Shown: positions 1 through 10,360 of the stretch, piece by piece | How positions within the stretch are numbered: the stretch's first letter is position 1 | How the letters are laid out: every line of letters begins with the position of its first letter | Source: Clytia hemisphaerica | Lineage: Eukaryota > Cnidaria > Hydrozoa > Leptothecata > Clytiidae | DNA length: 64,000 nt | Assembly: GCA_902728285.1 (NCBI GenBank) | Contig: CACVBU010001011.1 | Coordinates: forward strand, 844,308 to 908,307 | Reading direction: 5' to 3' | The notes under the pieces: model-generated | The model's input: only the letters and a program-made list of their open reading frames with translations | The model's database searches: none | Told to the model about the DNA's origin: nothing | Translations under genes and position numbers: made by a program

Positions 1-46
1 GAAAATGTAGAAATACCAGGACGATCATACACGATATCTCCATAAT

Positions 47-460
47 CTAGGTGTGGTCTAACATAGGTTTTGTATATAGTGACAAGAGATTCCCTGGGTA
101 GAACTTACGAAGTCTGCGAATAAGACCAATACCTTGATTAGCTTTTTTTATTTTTTCATCAAGGTGACGGTCAAAGGCCAGCTTTTGATCAAGTATGAGA
201 CCAAGATGTTTTTGATGATCCTGAATTGCAATGGCTGCATTATTGAAAATAATTTCTGGGGGGTCAGCTGGATTTAACCTCCGGGTAAAGTACAATTCAA
301 CTGCCTGTTTAGAAGGATCAGGGTTGAAGGACATTTTCCATTGATGAGCCCACTCACTTATCTTCTGCATGTCACTGTTCATCCATGTACCATGGATGAT
401 ATCCATGGTACATCTTTTGTTCTTACTGTTGAATGTGCACTGAATAGAATATTCATACAC
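47..460 (-). pseudogene. LINE reverse-transcriptase C-terminal fragment
   Basis: The 137-codon frame has the hallmark of a non-LTR retrotransposon RT just past its catalytic core: a W-A-x-x-W-K-M-x-F-N-x-x-K segment, then HLGLILDQKL and a helical thumb with a RRLRKF-type block. This is usual for CR1/Jockey-type LINEs. The palm with the YADD box and the endonuclease are missing, and the reading ends at a stop soon after the thumb. It is a dead fragment with no promoter or tail visible. The clade is uncertain. Confidence 0.6.
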
Positions 461-1362
461 AGGTCATACTCGTGGCGCGGCTAGTGTAAAAAACAGAGCC
501 GAGCCAATCAACTCACAACTAAAAAAACGTAGAAGAATGTCTTCAAAAGTTATTATAAACCACAATAATAAATAATAGCAAGAGCCGCAAAGATGCAGAT
601 AAATATTTCCTTTACAAATGTTAAAATAATAATTGATGTCCTCAAAAGATTTCAAAGTGCTTTAAATTTCAGACATCATCAAGCAACGCAAGTCCCTAAA
701 AATTTCAAAATTCCATTTATGTAATTGCCAGTATTTACAGGATTATTCATAAGATGACTGTAGGTTCAAAACTACGGATCAAGAAATATATCCAAGCTGA
801 ACCCGACTGAGAACAACAATGATGCAGTAATAAAATTGGCTGGAACTTTAATTTTCGTTTTTAAATGAATTTTAGTATTATACTAGCGGTCACCCGGCGT
901 CGCACCGCCAAGTAGAGTGTTGTTGAACACATCAAAAGACCTGATTATATAATTAGTATTTTGTTCAATCATCATGAATCACTGTGTTTCTTTCAATGTT
1001 GAAAACAATAGATTGCTAAGTATTTTCAAAAGGTATTGTGAGTTCCGAAAAAATTGTTCCTAAAAGGATAAATGGTAGCCTCTAATTTTTTCAAACTTAA
1101 ATTAAAGAGACCTTCCTCAAGGGAAAAAGGAACTCTTTAATTCGAAAACGTATATAAACATTGCATGGAATCAACCGGGTAATAATGCTAGTAAGAACAC
1201 AAGATAAGACTTGTATATCATAAAGAAAAAGGACAGTCAAAAAGATATAACTTTTCGGTTTGACGCCCAGCAAATCAAACGTCAATATAGTTTAACACAG
1301 CGAAAGTCAGAAATCTACAAGGATAAGTCGACCGCCAGCCGTGAAAAAAAAGAAGAAGATAA
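461..1362. other. No gene recognised
   Basis: AT-rich sequence with only short chance reading frames. A short stretch near 883-905 (ACTAGCGGTCACCCGGC) resembles the tail that some RTE-type LINEs leave in invertebrate genomes, but it is too short to call. Confidence 0.4.
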
Positions 1363-1466
1363 TATCCCAGCTGGCACACAACGTTCTTTTAACGTTCATC
1401 TAATGTTCACAACGTCCATATAACGTTAGATGAACGTTGAAACAACGTTGTGTGCCAGCTGGGATA
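1363..1466. mobile_element. Palindromic MITE, 104 bp
   Basis: Perfect 23-bp terminal inverted repeats lie at 1363-1385 and 1444-1466, beginning TATCCCAGCTGGCACACA. The interior is a chain of AACGTT palindromes, so a single strand could fold into one long hairpin. This is the architecture of a short non-autonomous DNA transposon. No coding capacity; the superfamily is unknown and no certain TSD is seen. Confidence 0.7.
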
Positions 1467-1879
1467 GATAATATATTATGTAATTTGATACCCGAAAAGC
1501 AGGACGTCTACTTTATGAAGGCTAGCTCCCCTTCCATTATGTCCATCCCTCGCCCTCGCTACCTTTCTATTCTGCTCGGGATAAAATCATGAGATTTCAA
1601 ATTTCTTATTCTGCCTTCATTTTACAACAAAATGAACAGAAAAAATACGAATTTTACGTTTCTAGTCTCTTATATGCACGACATAGACATTCTTGTATTG
1701 TGAAGCCAAGACGAGACCGTATCATCAGCACCAGCGAAAAAGAATTTCATTCTGCTGCTTTGATGTTGATTGGAGAACAAGACGGCGAATAAAGTTTTTT
1801 TGTCTTCCCCAGTTTCATCTCGATCATCTCTCCAAAAAGTCGTCCAAGAATAGCAATGGCTATCCAGAGATAAGTGAAA
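1467..1879. other. No gene recognised
   Basis: Short overlapping frames on both strands without recognisable motifs. Nothing here is supported as a gene. Confidence 0.4.
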
Positions 1880-2146
1880 TGGGCTTTTCCAGAAAAAAAA
1901 TTTACCCCACTGTATGTTGAGGATATTGATTTTTCGAGGTATGATCAAATCCGATCTCCCTTATAAAGATGCTTACCCCTGGATATCGTAATTTTTACTT
2001 GAAAAGACACTTTACCCCTGGATATCCGCTCCCTTGTAGATATTTAACCCCCTGGATATCCACTTTTGATCAAAAAATCGTTAACCCCCCGGATATCCGA
2101 TATCCTCAACAGGGGAGGGGGCATGGACTATTTCTGGAAAAGCCCA
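1880..2146. mobile_element. MITE-like element with 16-bp inverted ends
   Basis: TGGGCTTTTCCAGAAA at 1880-1895 is repeated exactly in inverse orientation at 2131-2146. Just inside, TTGAGGATAT (near 1917) pairs with ATATCCTCAA (2100-2109). The interior holds about four spaced copies of a TTACCCCTGGATATCC-like motif between 1973 and 2100. Size (267 bp), symmetric ends and lack of a reading frame fit a non-autonomous DNA transposon. Confidence 0.65.
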
Positions 2147-2329
2147 GTATAAAGACAGTAGTAGTAGTGTTTATTTATTTGTCTATAACAAGATTAGCGA
2201 CCACTCATAGAAAAAATTTAAACTAAGGAGATGGTCGCAAAATTGTTACCATAAGTTACAAGAAATAAATCTACGGCTAGAATAGGTAATCTGATGAAAA
2301 TAATTAGGAATATTGCGACAGGTAAGATA

Positions 2330-2874
2330 ATTTGATTAAATCCTTAGGACGATCCAATTCTAAGGTTATCATCAAAGGTCAAGCATTTCTGAAGTTCATT
2401 CCAAGATAAAATGGATTGATATAGTACTGAGTAATTGCCGTAAGTTACTGTGGAGACCTCGGGAAGTTTTAACAGACCAGATTTACATCGCACGACTTCA
2501 TGACGCTCAACATCACCGGGACGAGTCAAAATGAAATGTTCTTGCAGAGGAGGTGGTAACAATCGATTAAAGATTTTGTAAATAAAGAGAATATTCAGGT
2601 ATTTTACGAAGTCAAAGAAGGTGGGTTAAAAGAGTATGCTCCAAGAAGGGATGTGAGGAATGTGTTCGAAAATCGGAAAATGTAAAAATTCGGAGAGCTT
2701 GCTTTTATTGTTAGAATTTGACGGGCGTGAACAGATTGGTGTTGTCCCCAGACTGTAGCTGCGTAAGAGAGATGAGAGTGAAATAACGATGTAAAAATAA
2801 TAGATAACCAACTTGCCTTGATTCTCAAAAAACATCCGTGTTACGGTTGTAAGAATATTAATGACATTTTGCAT
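2330..2874 (-). pseudogene. LINE RT C-terminus, decayed
   Basis: Read on the minus strand, 2604-2874 carries a LINE post-RT block (YYSLFHSHLSYAATVWGQ-like, spread over two frames). 2344-2562 carries the usual LINE C-terminal tail: an R-H-x-V-V-R-x-K-S-G-L-x-K-L-P patch, a Y-G patch and a W-N patch. The order matches a CR1/L2-type ORF2 end. At least two frameshifts break it. The upstream RT core is absent. Confidence 0.55.
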
Positions 2875-3384
2875 CGTAAAAAGTGCAATTAAATAAAAAC
2901 TTGCTTCATTTGCAACCTTCTATTGGACAAAATCGATCATGTGATGTATATTTTTCCAAAATTTGGGTTAGAAAAAGTGTATTTTCCTATAGGTAGCCTC
3001 ACAGAAGGAATTTTTTAATTAGATATTATTGTTCTATAAACATCCATCTGTTTATTTTGTATCATGCAACCTCCATGCACTTTTCATACGTGAGATATCG
3101 CATTTCAAATCACACATATATTTTTCAGATAACAGCATTTTATGAGCGTTTATTTATCCAGATAAAGATTAAGTGGTATCAGGCCGATCCGTAGTCAATT
3201 TGTCTAAAGATTGGTACCTTTATCTTTTGAAAAAAATTCCAAAATTTGCAGTAAATAACAATGCAAATTTTCTATCAATTCAGTGGATGTCAAAAAGTGT
3301 GTCAAAATCTAGCTAAAAGCATAACACGCACTGTACACAGAGCTTTTTAATAGAGTGCTCATTTCAATAGGAAAACAATGGTTG
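2875..3384. other. No gene recognised
   Basis: AT-rich filler without motif-bearing frames or clear repeats. Confidence 0.4.
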
Positions 3385-3620
3385 TTCTCTTGGGAGTAGA
3401 ATCCGGCTACGGTGCGCAAGGTTGTGGGTTCAACCCCCCAGCCGGGTCTTACCAAAGATTTCCAAAATGGTACTTGATGCCTCCCTGCTTGATGCTCAGC
3501 AATTAAGAGAAGGATCAAGGGTAAGTGGAGCAATCCAGGGAGAAAGAGTGACGCCATCCCCTACCTACGGGTTGCCTCTGACTGTAGTCGCCGACTTACT
3601 TACGTCATCGGTGAACAGCA
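3385..3620 (+). mobile_element. Possible tRNA-derived SINE
   Basis: GGGTTCAACCCC at 3425-3436 is close to the RNA polymerase III B box. About 35-40 bases upstream a weak A-box-like stretch lies in TTGGGAGTAGAATCC. The phrase CGGTGCGCAAGGTTGTGGGT before the B box is typical of tRNA-derived SINE heads. A GC-richer body of about 190 bp follows, unlike its AT-rich surroundings. No A-tail or TSD was found and the A box is poor, so the call is tentative. Confidence 0.45.
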
Positions 3621-4075
3621 GATAGGTTTTTCTCGGCAATAACTTTATAATTAATATTCTATCCATCTGCTGTTTTGTTTTGTTATTTTCGTGAGGCAGG
3701 GTACAAACTGCCGGGATATTTTTGAAAAACAGCAGATCATATTTACTAGACATTAAAACAGGGGTGCAAACCCGTGAACAGCAGATCAATTTTCCGAGAC
3801 AGTGAGACAGGGGTATAAACCCAAGAACAGCAGATCAAATCTTTTGAGACAGTGAGACAGGGGTGTAGACAAAGAATAGCAGATAAAATGTTTTGAGACA
3901 GCGAGACAGGGTACAAACCCAAGAACAACAGATCAAATTTTCTATGGGACAGGGTACAAAACTAGGGTCTCAGGAATCGAAGAACAACAGATGTGAATTT
4001 CTAGGAGTAGTATTTTTACATCATTGAGACCAACAGATCAAAATTTCTAGGTTCAATATACGTGAACAGCCGATA
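3611..4075. repeat. Minisatellite, about 49-bp period
   Basis: A unit with GAACAGCAGATC followed by TTTTGAGACAGTGAGACAGG recurs near 3776, 3825, 3874 and 3923, a regular 49-bp step. More degenerate copies occur near 3611, 3724, 3981, 4032 and 4062. The array starts where the SINE-like element ends. Divergence rises at both flanks, as in an old tandem array. Confidence 0.7.
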
Positions 4076-4239
4076 TTCAAAAAAGGTCCTAAAACTCCCG
4101 TCTCTCGTGAAAAGAAGGAGTGATTTTGCAACGTGAAGCTGTCAGGTCTAAAAAGAGATAACTAAGTTGACACAAGAAACTTTCTTGTTGCTTGTTTACT
4201 GTAAAGCAACTTACAGACGAACAGAATCAAGCACTACAC

Positions 4240-4540
4240 CCCGGGGGGGGGTACTAGGGCAAGATGGGTTACGGGGATGCTCCGCTGGTCAGGGTACCTT
4301 TTTTAACCTCCACGAGTCCCAGGTAGGATCGCAAAAACACCAAAATAGAAAAATCGGTCCCTCGTAGTGTGCCTATTTTTGGAAAATTTGGGGAAAAAGT
4401 AGAAAATTTGAGAAAATTTTGGAATTTCAGTCCCATTCAGGGTCACTTTTGTCGCAAATTTCAAATCCCACGTAGGGTCCATTTTTCGAACCTCAGCGGA
4501 GCACCCCTGTCGGTCGACAAGGGTAGTACCCCCACCTAGG
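4240..4540. mobile_element. G-tract-ended MITE, copy A
   Basis: Starts CCCCGGGGGGGGGTACTAGGG and ends GGGTAGTACCCCCACCTAGG, which are imperfect inverses. It is flanked by an 8-bp duplication CACTACAC (4232-4239 and 4541-4548). The body alternates short AGTCCCA and TAGGGTC-like blocks and has no reading frame. It is nearly identical to the copy at 5495-5789. An 8-bp TSD points to a hAT-, P-, Merlin- or Zisupton-type transposase acting in trans. Confidence 0.8.
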
Positions 4541-4548
4541 CACTACAC

Positions 4549-4878
4549 TTTGTAAGATCTTCGCATTTTCTGTACGAAAGAAATATGTGACAGTTAGCAG
4601 GCATCTTTTATAAGAACTTCTAAAATCTTTCAGTTTTACTACATACCGATTTTTTTTTTTGTTTTAAGCCATTTTGCCAAAATTCCGAAACTTAAAAATG
4701 AAATTGTAAAATTGTAAATTGCGTAAACAAAATGTTCGGATTCCGAACTACTAAATAAATTTTGTAAAATTACCAAAATTCCGAAGTAAAACAATCTCGT
4801 ACGCCCCATTGTACCTATATCACGATTTTTAAATTCAATATTTTGATTAACAATGCAACGTTATGGCTAACAGCTTTC
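4549..4878. other. No gene recognised
   Basis: AT-rich sequence; nothing supported. Confidence 0.4.
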
Positions 4879-5247
4879 TCATTCTGCTGTATCAACACCC
4901 CTGTCTCGTTGAGCTGNGTCAAAAATGGGTAATACAGAGATGGGTCTGTAGTTGATGATGTCATTCTTGTCTCCGTTATTTTTAAAAACAGGGGTTACCC
5001 TAGCAATTTTGAGTTTTTCAGGAAAGATGCCCTGTAATATAGATTTATTGATAATGATTGCGAGAGGTGAACAAATGAGATCACCAATATTTTTGATTAC
5101 ATTGATTGGAAACTTATAGAGATCTATGGCTTTTTTTAAATCTAAATCGTTAATGTGTTCACTGATTTCGTATGTTTTAACTGGTTCAAAGAACATGCTT
5201 TGATTTTGATTTTTTAGAGCTGTTAAGGGGTTGTCAACAGGTAGCAA
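4879..5247 (-). pseudogene. LINE reverse-transcriptase finger fragment
   Basis: The protein shows the RT N-terminal block of non-LTR elements: ...SILQGIFPEKLKIARV, then TPVFKNNGDKNDIINYRP and ISVLP. The frame runs into unrelated sequence at an ambiguous base (N) at 4917, which looks like an assembly or element junction. Palm, thumb and endonuclease are absent. It is probably the same broad CR1-like group as the intact LINE at 46-50 kb but clearly diverged. Confidence 0.65.
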
Positions 5248-5399
5248 ACAAACTCAACAAACTTAGACACAAACTACAAATATACTAGGCAGAGAAAAAG
5301 ATACAGCACATTGAAATATAAAACGAATCTATCGATTAACCCCCCCCCCCCCCCCGATTAAAAAGAAATGAAAATTAGTAAATTAGTAAAAGAAACATT

Positions 5400-6125
5400 C
5401 CAAAATTTTTTGTTGTTTAGTTGTGGAGTAATGAATCTGAAAATTTTTTCGCATTACTGAAAAAGGTTCTCAAAACTTGATGGCGACCATACATCCGGGG
5501 GGGGGGGGGGGTACTAGGGCAAAATGGGTTACGGGGATGCTCCGCTGGTCAGGGTACCTTTTTTAACCTCCACGAGTCCCAGGTAGGGTCGCAAAAACAC
5601 CAAAATAGAAAAATCAGTCCCTCGTAGGGTGCCTATTTCTGGAAAATTTGGGGAAAAAGTAGAAAATTTTGGAATTTCAGTCCCATTCAGGGTCACTTTT
5701 TTCGCAAATTTCGAGTCCCACGTAGGCTCCATTTTTCGAACCTCAGCGGAGCACCCCCGTCGGTCGACAAGGGTAGTACCCTCCCCGGGCCATACATTTT
5801 CCTCAAAACTTTTTCCAACCGTGTAATCTTTGCTCCTTGCTTCTTTGCCCTATCAATGAGAGACATGCTTGCACTAATGAAATTGTTCACACTGGAACAG
5901 ACCCTACCAATCCTCAAAATTTCAGCTCCCACACAGTTATAAAACATCAGAGATGGAATATTGCTCGACGTAAATAAAAGACGAACAATCGAAAAAGGAA
6001 AGTTATCTCTTTTGTCATAGAGTTTTGCATCTATGTAACCGTTGTCATTGGTTAATGAGAGATCCAGAAAAGTAATAGTATCGCCTAAACTTTCAAGATT
6101 CAGCTGAAGTTCAGGAGGGTAGATT
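5400..6125 (-). pseudogene. Penelope-like RT C-terminal fragment, split by a MITE
   Basis: The minus strand reads SNIPSLMFYNCVGAEILRIGR, then a helical stretch, then KVLRKMYG. It resembles the 8832-9239 fragment (SNIPSCIFYGSVFSEILRIA) and the C-terminal region of Penelope-like RTs, where a hydrophobic FLD-containing strand precedes an L-R-I-x-R helix. MITE copy B sits in the codons after KMYG; on its far side the frame resumes without loss and continues about 25 codons. Family assignment is from pattern memory and could be another RT class. Confidence 0.5.
5495..5789. mobile_element. G-tract-ended MITE, copy B
   Basis: Second copy of the 4240-4540 family. It starts CCGGGGGG...GTACTAGGGC and ends GGGTAGTACCCTCCCCGGG. 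The flanking duplication CCATACAT (5487-5494 and 5790-5797) gives an unambiguous 8-bp TSD. It is inserted in a Penelope-like frame, which dates it as younger than that fragment. Confidence 0.85.
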
Positions 6126-6243
6126 CTTTATAGTTTTCCATGAATAAATTGTCATCATTGATGGTTAGAATAAAAGTTAAAAAATTTCATTAAAAATTGA
6201 CTTTAAAGGATAAAAACATGCTACAAATCACAATTATACGTTC

Positions 6244-6471
6244 CTAAATGCCTCAAAATCCTCCTGGATCATACGTTTTTCCTTCTTTTGCCTCAAGCAT
6301 TTCCTGTTTGTCCTGTGATGCCTTCTTTAGGTCACAGATAGTCTTTCTACAGACGCGAGCTTTTTCCGAAGACTTGTACACAGAGTGGTAAAGTCGCTTT
6401 TTATTCAACATTTGACACGACTTAGACATGTATCTGGGATCATTCCCAGCTTCTCCATAATTAAACAAGAA
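6244..6471 (-). pseudogene. Unidentified basic ORF fragment, transposase-like tail
   Basis: 71 codons, rich in Lys and Arg, ending E-G-K-T-Y-D-P-G-G-F then stop. Evenly spaced basic residues and the Y-x-P-G-G-F end recall C-termini of cnidarian DNA-transposon proteins, but I cannot name the family. There is no clear start and no neighbour reads on. Treat as hypothetical. Confidence 0.25.
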
Positions 6472-7748
6472 CTTTTGCGACCAATGTTAAAGTGAGAAAT
6501 GGCATCAAAAACGTGCCAAAACGTAATTGTTGCAACAATACATACTTCGATTTCGGAATGCGCTCCCAGATCAAAGCGTTAAACGCTTATCGTTTCTTGG
6601 GAAATCTTCTTATTTGGTAGGGAGCATGAACGATTCCATCCTTCAATTGAATTATCTCAGACGCCTTCTTCTATTTTTGGTTACTTAGTTTGGAAATTCG
6701 GTAACTTAATTAGAATTAATTGAAATCGATTCCTTTTGTGGGTTTGTCTTGGCAAGAGCTTACTGAGGCACTTGACTACATTCGAAATTTCCTGCAAATG
6801 CGGATAGTGTTTTTTTTAACCTTGAGAGTCGAATTAGCAGATTTTGCTCCTCTATGTGATGTGGACACAGTGTTTGGTGTCTTTAATGAACAAATTTATA
6901 TTTATAAAGTTTTTTATTAATTTCGCATAGCGAAGTATGACAATAGGCTTTCGCGGCGGTGCGAAAAAAAAATTAGAAAACTAAAGTAGTTGAAACTTCT
7001 AGAACATTCTCGAAGATTGTAAAATATGGACTCACTCGCTAAGATAAAATTTAATGATTCCACTGCGCAAGTGCTAAGTAGGTGGAACCAAAAATTCGTA
7101 AACATTGCTCGTTTTTTTAAATAGTGGATTTGATCATGCTGTCAGACCTGCTCTGGATTTTTCTATTTTTATCATGTTTTTGGTGTTTTTAGAGTACTTA
7201 AAGAGGTTTATATTTCTTTTAGTATAATAATTTATTTTTGGGTAGTTAATAAATGCACCAATAAAGTGATGGGAATCTTACAATTGAAGAGTTGCTCTTG
7301 AACATCACTAGCTACACACAACAACAATATATACAGAAAACACAGACAGGTATGATGTTCATTTTTACAAGTAGAATTATTTCAATTTATTGATGTTTGA
7401 TTAAGTTGTGTTGTAAGACAGATTATCATCTACTAAGTATTTCACGAAGAATTTATAGCAGGGGGTGTCAATCTATAAGTGATAGAAGTTACCTTTTGCA
7501 AGCTAGGTAGGTGCGATGTGTTAATTGTCATTTTCCAGACTCAATGGTCCATATATATGGTGAAGATATGTAATATCTTTCATTTTAGAAAAAGAAAAGT
7601 ATTGACATATAAATAACTCAAACTGATAAAAACGAAAATAAGTTAAGAATATTTTTGTTAATTGTGTATATTTACGTTTTTTTTGGTATTTTTAATTTTT
7701 TAATCATTCCGAAACAGAGGGTAAATTAGCAAACAGTTAAAGGGAATT
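6472..7748. other. No gene recognised
   Basis: AT-rich. A local dyad at 6923-6965 (TTTCGCATAGCGAAG) and short chance frames only. Confidence 0.4.
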
Positions 7749-8115
7749 CCCGGGGGGGGGGGGGGTACTAGGGTTGGTGAATGAGGGGTATGTGCGGACG
7801 GGACCTCCGAAAACCGACCCTTAGAGAGACCAAATTTTAGTGAAAAAGTGACCCTTAGAGAGACTTTTTCGAAAAATTTTCCCTGATTTTCAAAAATTTC
7901 CTACCCTTAGTGAGACTTTTTTGTAATTTTTTCTCTCAAAATCAAATTTTTGTCTAAAAATCATGATTTTTCCCACCCTTAGAGAGACTACTTTGAATTT
8001 TCCTGATTTTTGTAACCCTTAGAGAGACTTTGAAAGGTGAAAAACCCGACCCTTACCGTCCGCACATACCCAGCACCTATTTTTGCCTAAGTACCCCCCC
8101 CCCCCCCCCCCCCGG
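7749..8115. mobile_element. G-tract-ended MITE, copy C (divergent family)
   Basis: Starts with a G run followed by GTACTAGGG and ends CCTAAGTACCCCC with a long C run, so it shares termini with copies A and B. The body is different: at least five copies of ACCCTTAGAGAGAC (one with TGAGAC) at irregular intervals between 7817 and 8055. The flanks GGGAATT and AGGAATT look like a decayed TSD. The common ends imply mobilisation by one transposase family. Confidence 0.65.
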
Positions 8116-8831
8116 AGGAATTTAAATAGTGGTATGTGAAAGAAAAACCTAATCCAAATGAAGATAGAAGAAAAGTAATAGTGGAGAATCAATGAATTGC
8201 AAAAAACTTTTTTGATAAACACACTTCCGTACAATCATTTACACAAGTTCATCAAAATACATACAAAATGGGGACAAATACAAAAGTAAACACATCAAAT
8301 AAATTAAAAAACGATACAAACACAAAACAAAACCCGAAGTCCCAGCCTTGTGACTGGCATAGTGACTTTCCACGTGTTTAAGGGCCCACACTCAGTCGTC
8401 TTCGGAAAACATAATAGAAAAAGGAACTGACCAGCAGCTACCAAACAAATAACAGACAACAAATAGTAACTACAACAAAATACAGTACAAAAGGACAGAA
8501 AGACACACTGTACCAACTATCCCACGTACACTACAGGTGAAACAAACATTTGTAACAAACACAATCTTACATAAAAATAGAAAAAATCACACAAAAACTG
8601 AAAAGAACAGAGTTGTAAGTTGGACGCGAACCCGGTTCGGCGTGCCGCGACGGGAGGACTGCACAGGAAAAAGAAAAGTAGGAAATGAATACCTCCGATG
8701 CTAATGCTAATTCTTTAGACAGAAAAAAAAACACAAAAAAAAAACAAAAAAAAAACACACACATACAGTACACAAGAAACAATTTCACTATTTGAAAATA
8801 TGTAAAAATTCTTCGACGGCTATCCCATACT
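8116..8831. other. No gene recognised
   Basis: Includes an A-rich low-complexity patch at 8719-8765. Open frames here are products of base composition. Confidence 0.4.
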
Positions 8832-9239
8832 TCATAAAAAACAAAAAAAACATTTGACAACTTGCTTCTTCAAGAAAACGTTTGAAGCACCCTGGTTTCG
8901 CATTCGAATGAAAAGCTCAGTGACTCTAGGAGTCAGATCTTCAAACATGAGTGTGCTACGTGCTATCCGTAAAATTTCTGAAAAGACGGATCCATAAAAA
9001 ATGCAAGATGGGATGTTACTGTCGGCATGTGGCATCCTTACAATGAAGAAGGGAAAGGCATCTCTCTTATCTAAAAGTTTATATCTAAAAATATTGTTTT
9101 CAACGGTGATATCTAAATCTAAAAACGATGCATGGTTTCCAAATAAATCGATGGAAAATCTATCACAATCACAATTGATAGCCAATCTAGCTTCCAGTAA
9201 AATCTTGATTATCGATTGTCTACAAATTATCGAAATCAA
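8832..9239 (-). pseudogene. Penelope-like RT C-terminal fragment
   Basis: The 135-codon frame shows FLDLDITVENNIFRYKL, then DKRDAFPFF, SNIPSCIF and EILRIAR, and a helical R-M-R-N-Q-G-A-S segment. FLDL followed by SNIP and L-R-I-x-R is the layout of the RT tail in Penelope-like elements. It parallels the fragment at 5.4-6.1 kb over about 60 residues, so both come from one family. The catalytic palm and any GIY-YIG endonuclease are missing. Confidence 0.5.
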
Positions 9240-10360
9240 CCGATATCCAATCCATCGATTATTTATCGATAAGTCATCGATTGGAAAAAGTTATCAATTG
9301 TATCGATTGAGAGAGTCTGGTATGTTGGATTGGCGCTTCGTGGGATAGTGGTCATTGGACCTTGGTTGCTACGCAGGCGTCACAGTTTAGGAATCCCACT
9401 CACAGCGGTTCACTTGGAAAGTGAACGAGCCTTCACCCGGGTCAACCCAAATGGAAGCGAGGGAAAACTGCAAGACTGTTGTTAGTCAGAAAATCTGCCG
9501 TATACTACCTTCGCTTTCTGATTTGAATGATGGCGCTGCGCTACTTTTTCCCCCATCAGAATTAGTAAAGGTAAAAAGTAGTTGAGCTCCAGCTCCTGGA
9601 CTAGACTGTTGTTGAAGTGTATATCAAAATCTTACTGGAAAATTTGTATCAACTTTGATTGAATACTGTACAATGGATTCGAGTTTTGATTGAACAGATA
9701 TATAGCTCAAAAGACAAACTTTTTTATACAGTGCCAGACTCCCACACAAAATAATTGATTCATTTTCAATCGATCACACATTGATAGCAAATCAATTGTC
9801 TGGATATCGATTGGTTCTGGTACCGTTAGTTGGTCTAATTTCGACATCCCTCTTCTATTTTCGACACTCTTCTTTAGAGATAGGAATAATAGGAAGGTTG
9901 GGATCACTTATAGATAAAAGGTATTTTCCTCTCTGATCGCTAAGCAAAGAAAATAGTTTCCATTAGCGATTCTGACCTTCCAATTATTCCTATCTTTAAA
10001 GAAGGATGTCGAAATTAGAAAGGGGGATGTTGACATTAGACCAAGGTACAGTAATTGATGGGTATTCGAGAATGCTATGCTAATTATGACATTAAGGAAG
10101 GCTCGATTACATTAGTTGATCGATTATTCAATGATTGGCTCTAAGATGATAAATCCAGATTGATTATTTAACGGTTGCAAGTTCAATCGATCATTCAAAT
10201 CCAATCAATGATCAATACTCAAAATTTTGTAATAGGCTTCATTACCTATCGAATATTGGAACAAATTGATTGGTTATTGATCAAAAAAAAGAAATGAAAG
10301 TCAATCAAATTTGATCCACCTGCTCCGAAATCGATATCCTACTAGTCAATCAATAAATTC
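9210..10360. repeat. ATCGAT/CAATCGAT-rich tract
   Basis: The words ATCGAT, TCGATT and CAATCGAT, with one-base variants, recur dozens of times between 9210 and 9310 and again between 9590 and 10345. They have no fixed period and are absent from neighbouring DNA. A long inverted repeat sits at the centre (9819-10049). No reading frame is supported. Confidence 0.55.
9819..10049. repeat. Long inverted repeat (about 80-bp arms)
   Basis: The left arm (9819-9905) and right arm (9971-10049) are roughly 85% reverse-complementary. Matching blocks include TTGGTCTAAT, TTCGACATC, CTTCTTTAGAGATAGG and AATAATAGGAAGGT against their inverses. The loop is about 65 bp. It could be a foldback transposon or a fossil palindrome. 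No TSD identified. Confidence 0.6.

Noticed and set aside
3417-3440. A functional tRNA gene at the B-box-like sequence
   Set aside because: No cloverleaf arms or anticodon could be built; a SINE head explains it better.
4917-4917. Ambiguous base N as a biological break
   Set aside because: Most likely an assembly artefact; used only as a caution on the LINE fragment border.
5339-5357. Poly-C run
   Set aside because: A lone homopolymer without a partner GTACTA end; not enough to call another G-tract MITE.
8567-8860. 97-codon minus-strand frame rich in Phe and Val
   Set aside because: Produced by an A-rich low-complexity tract; no motif.
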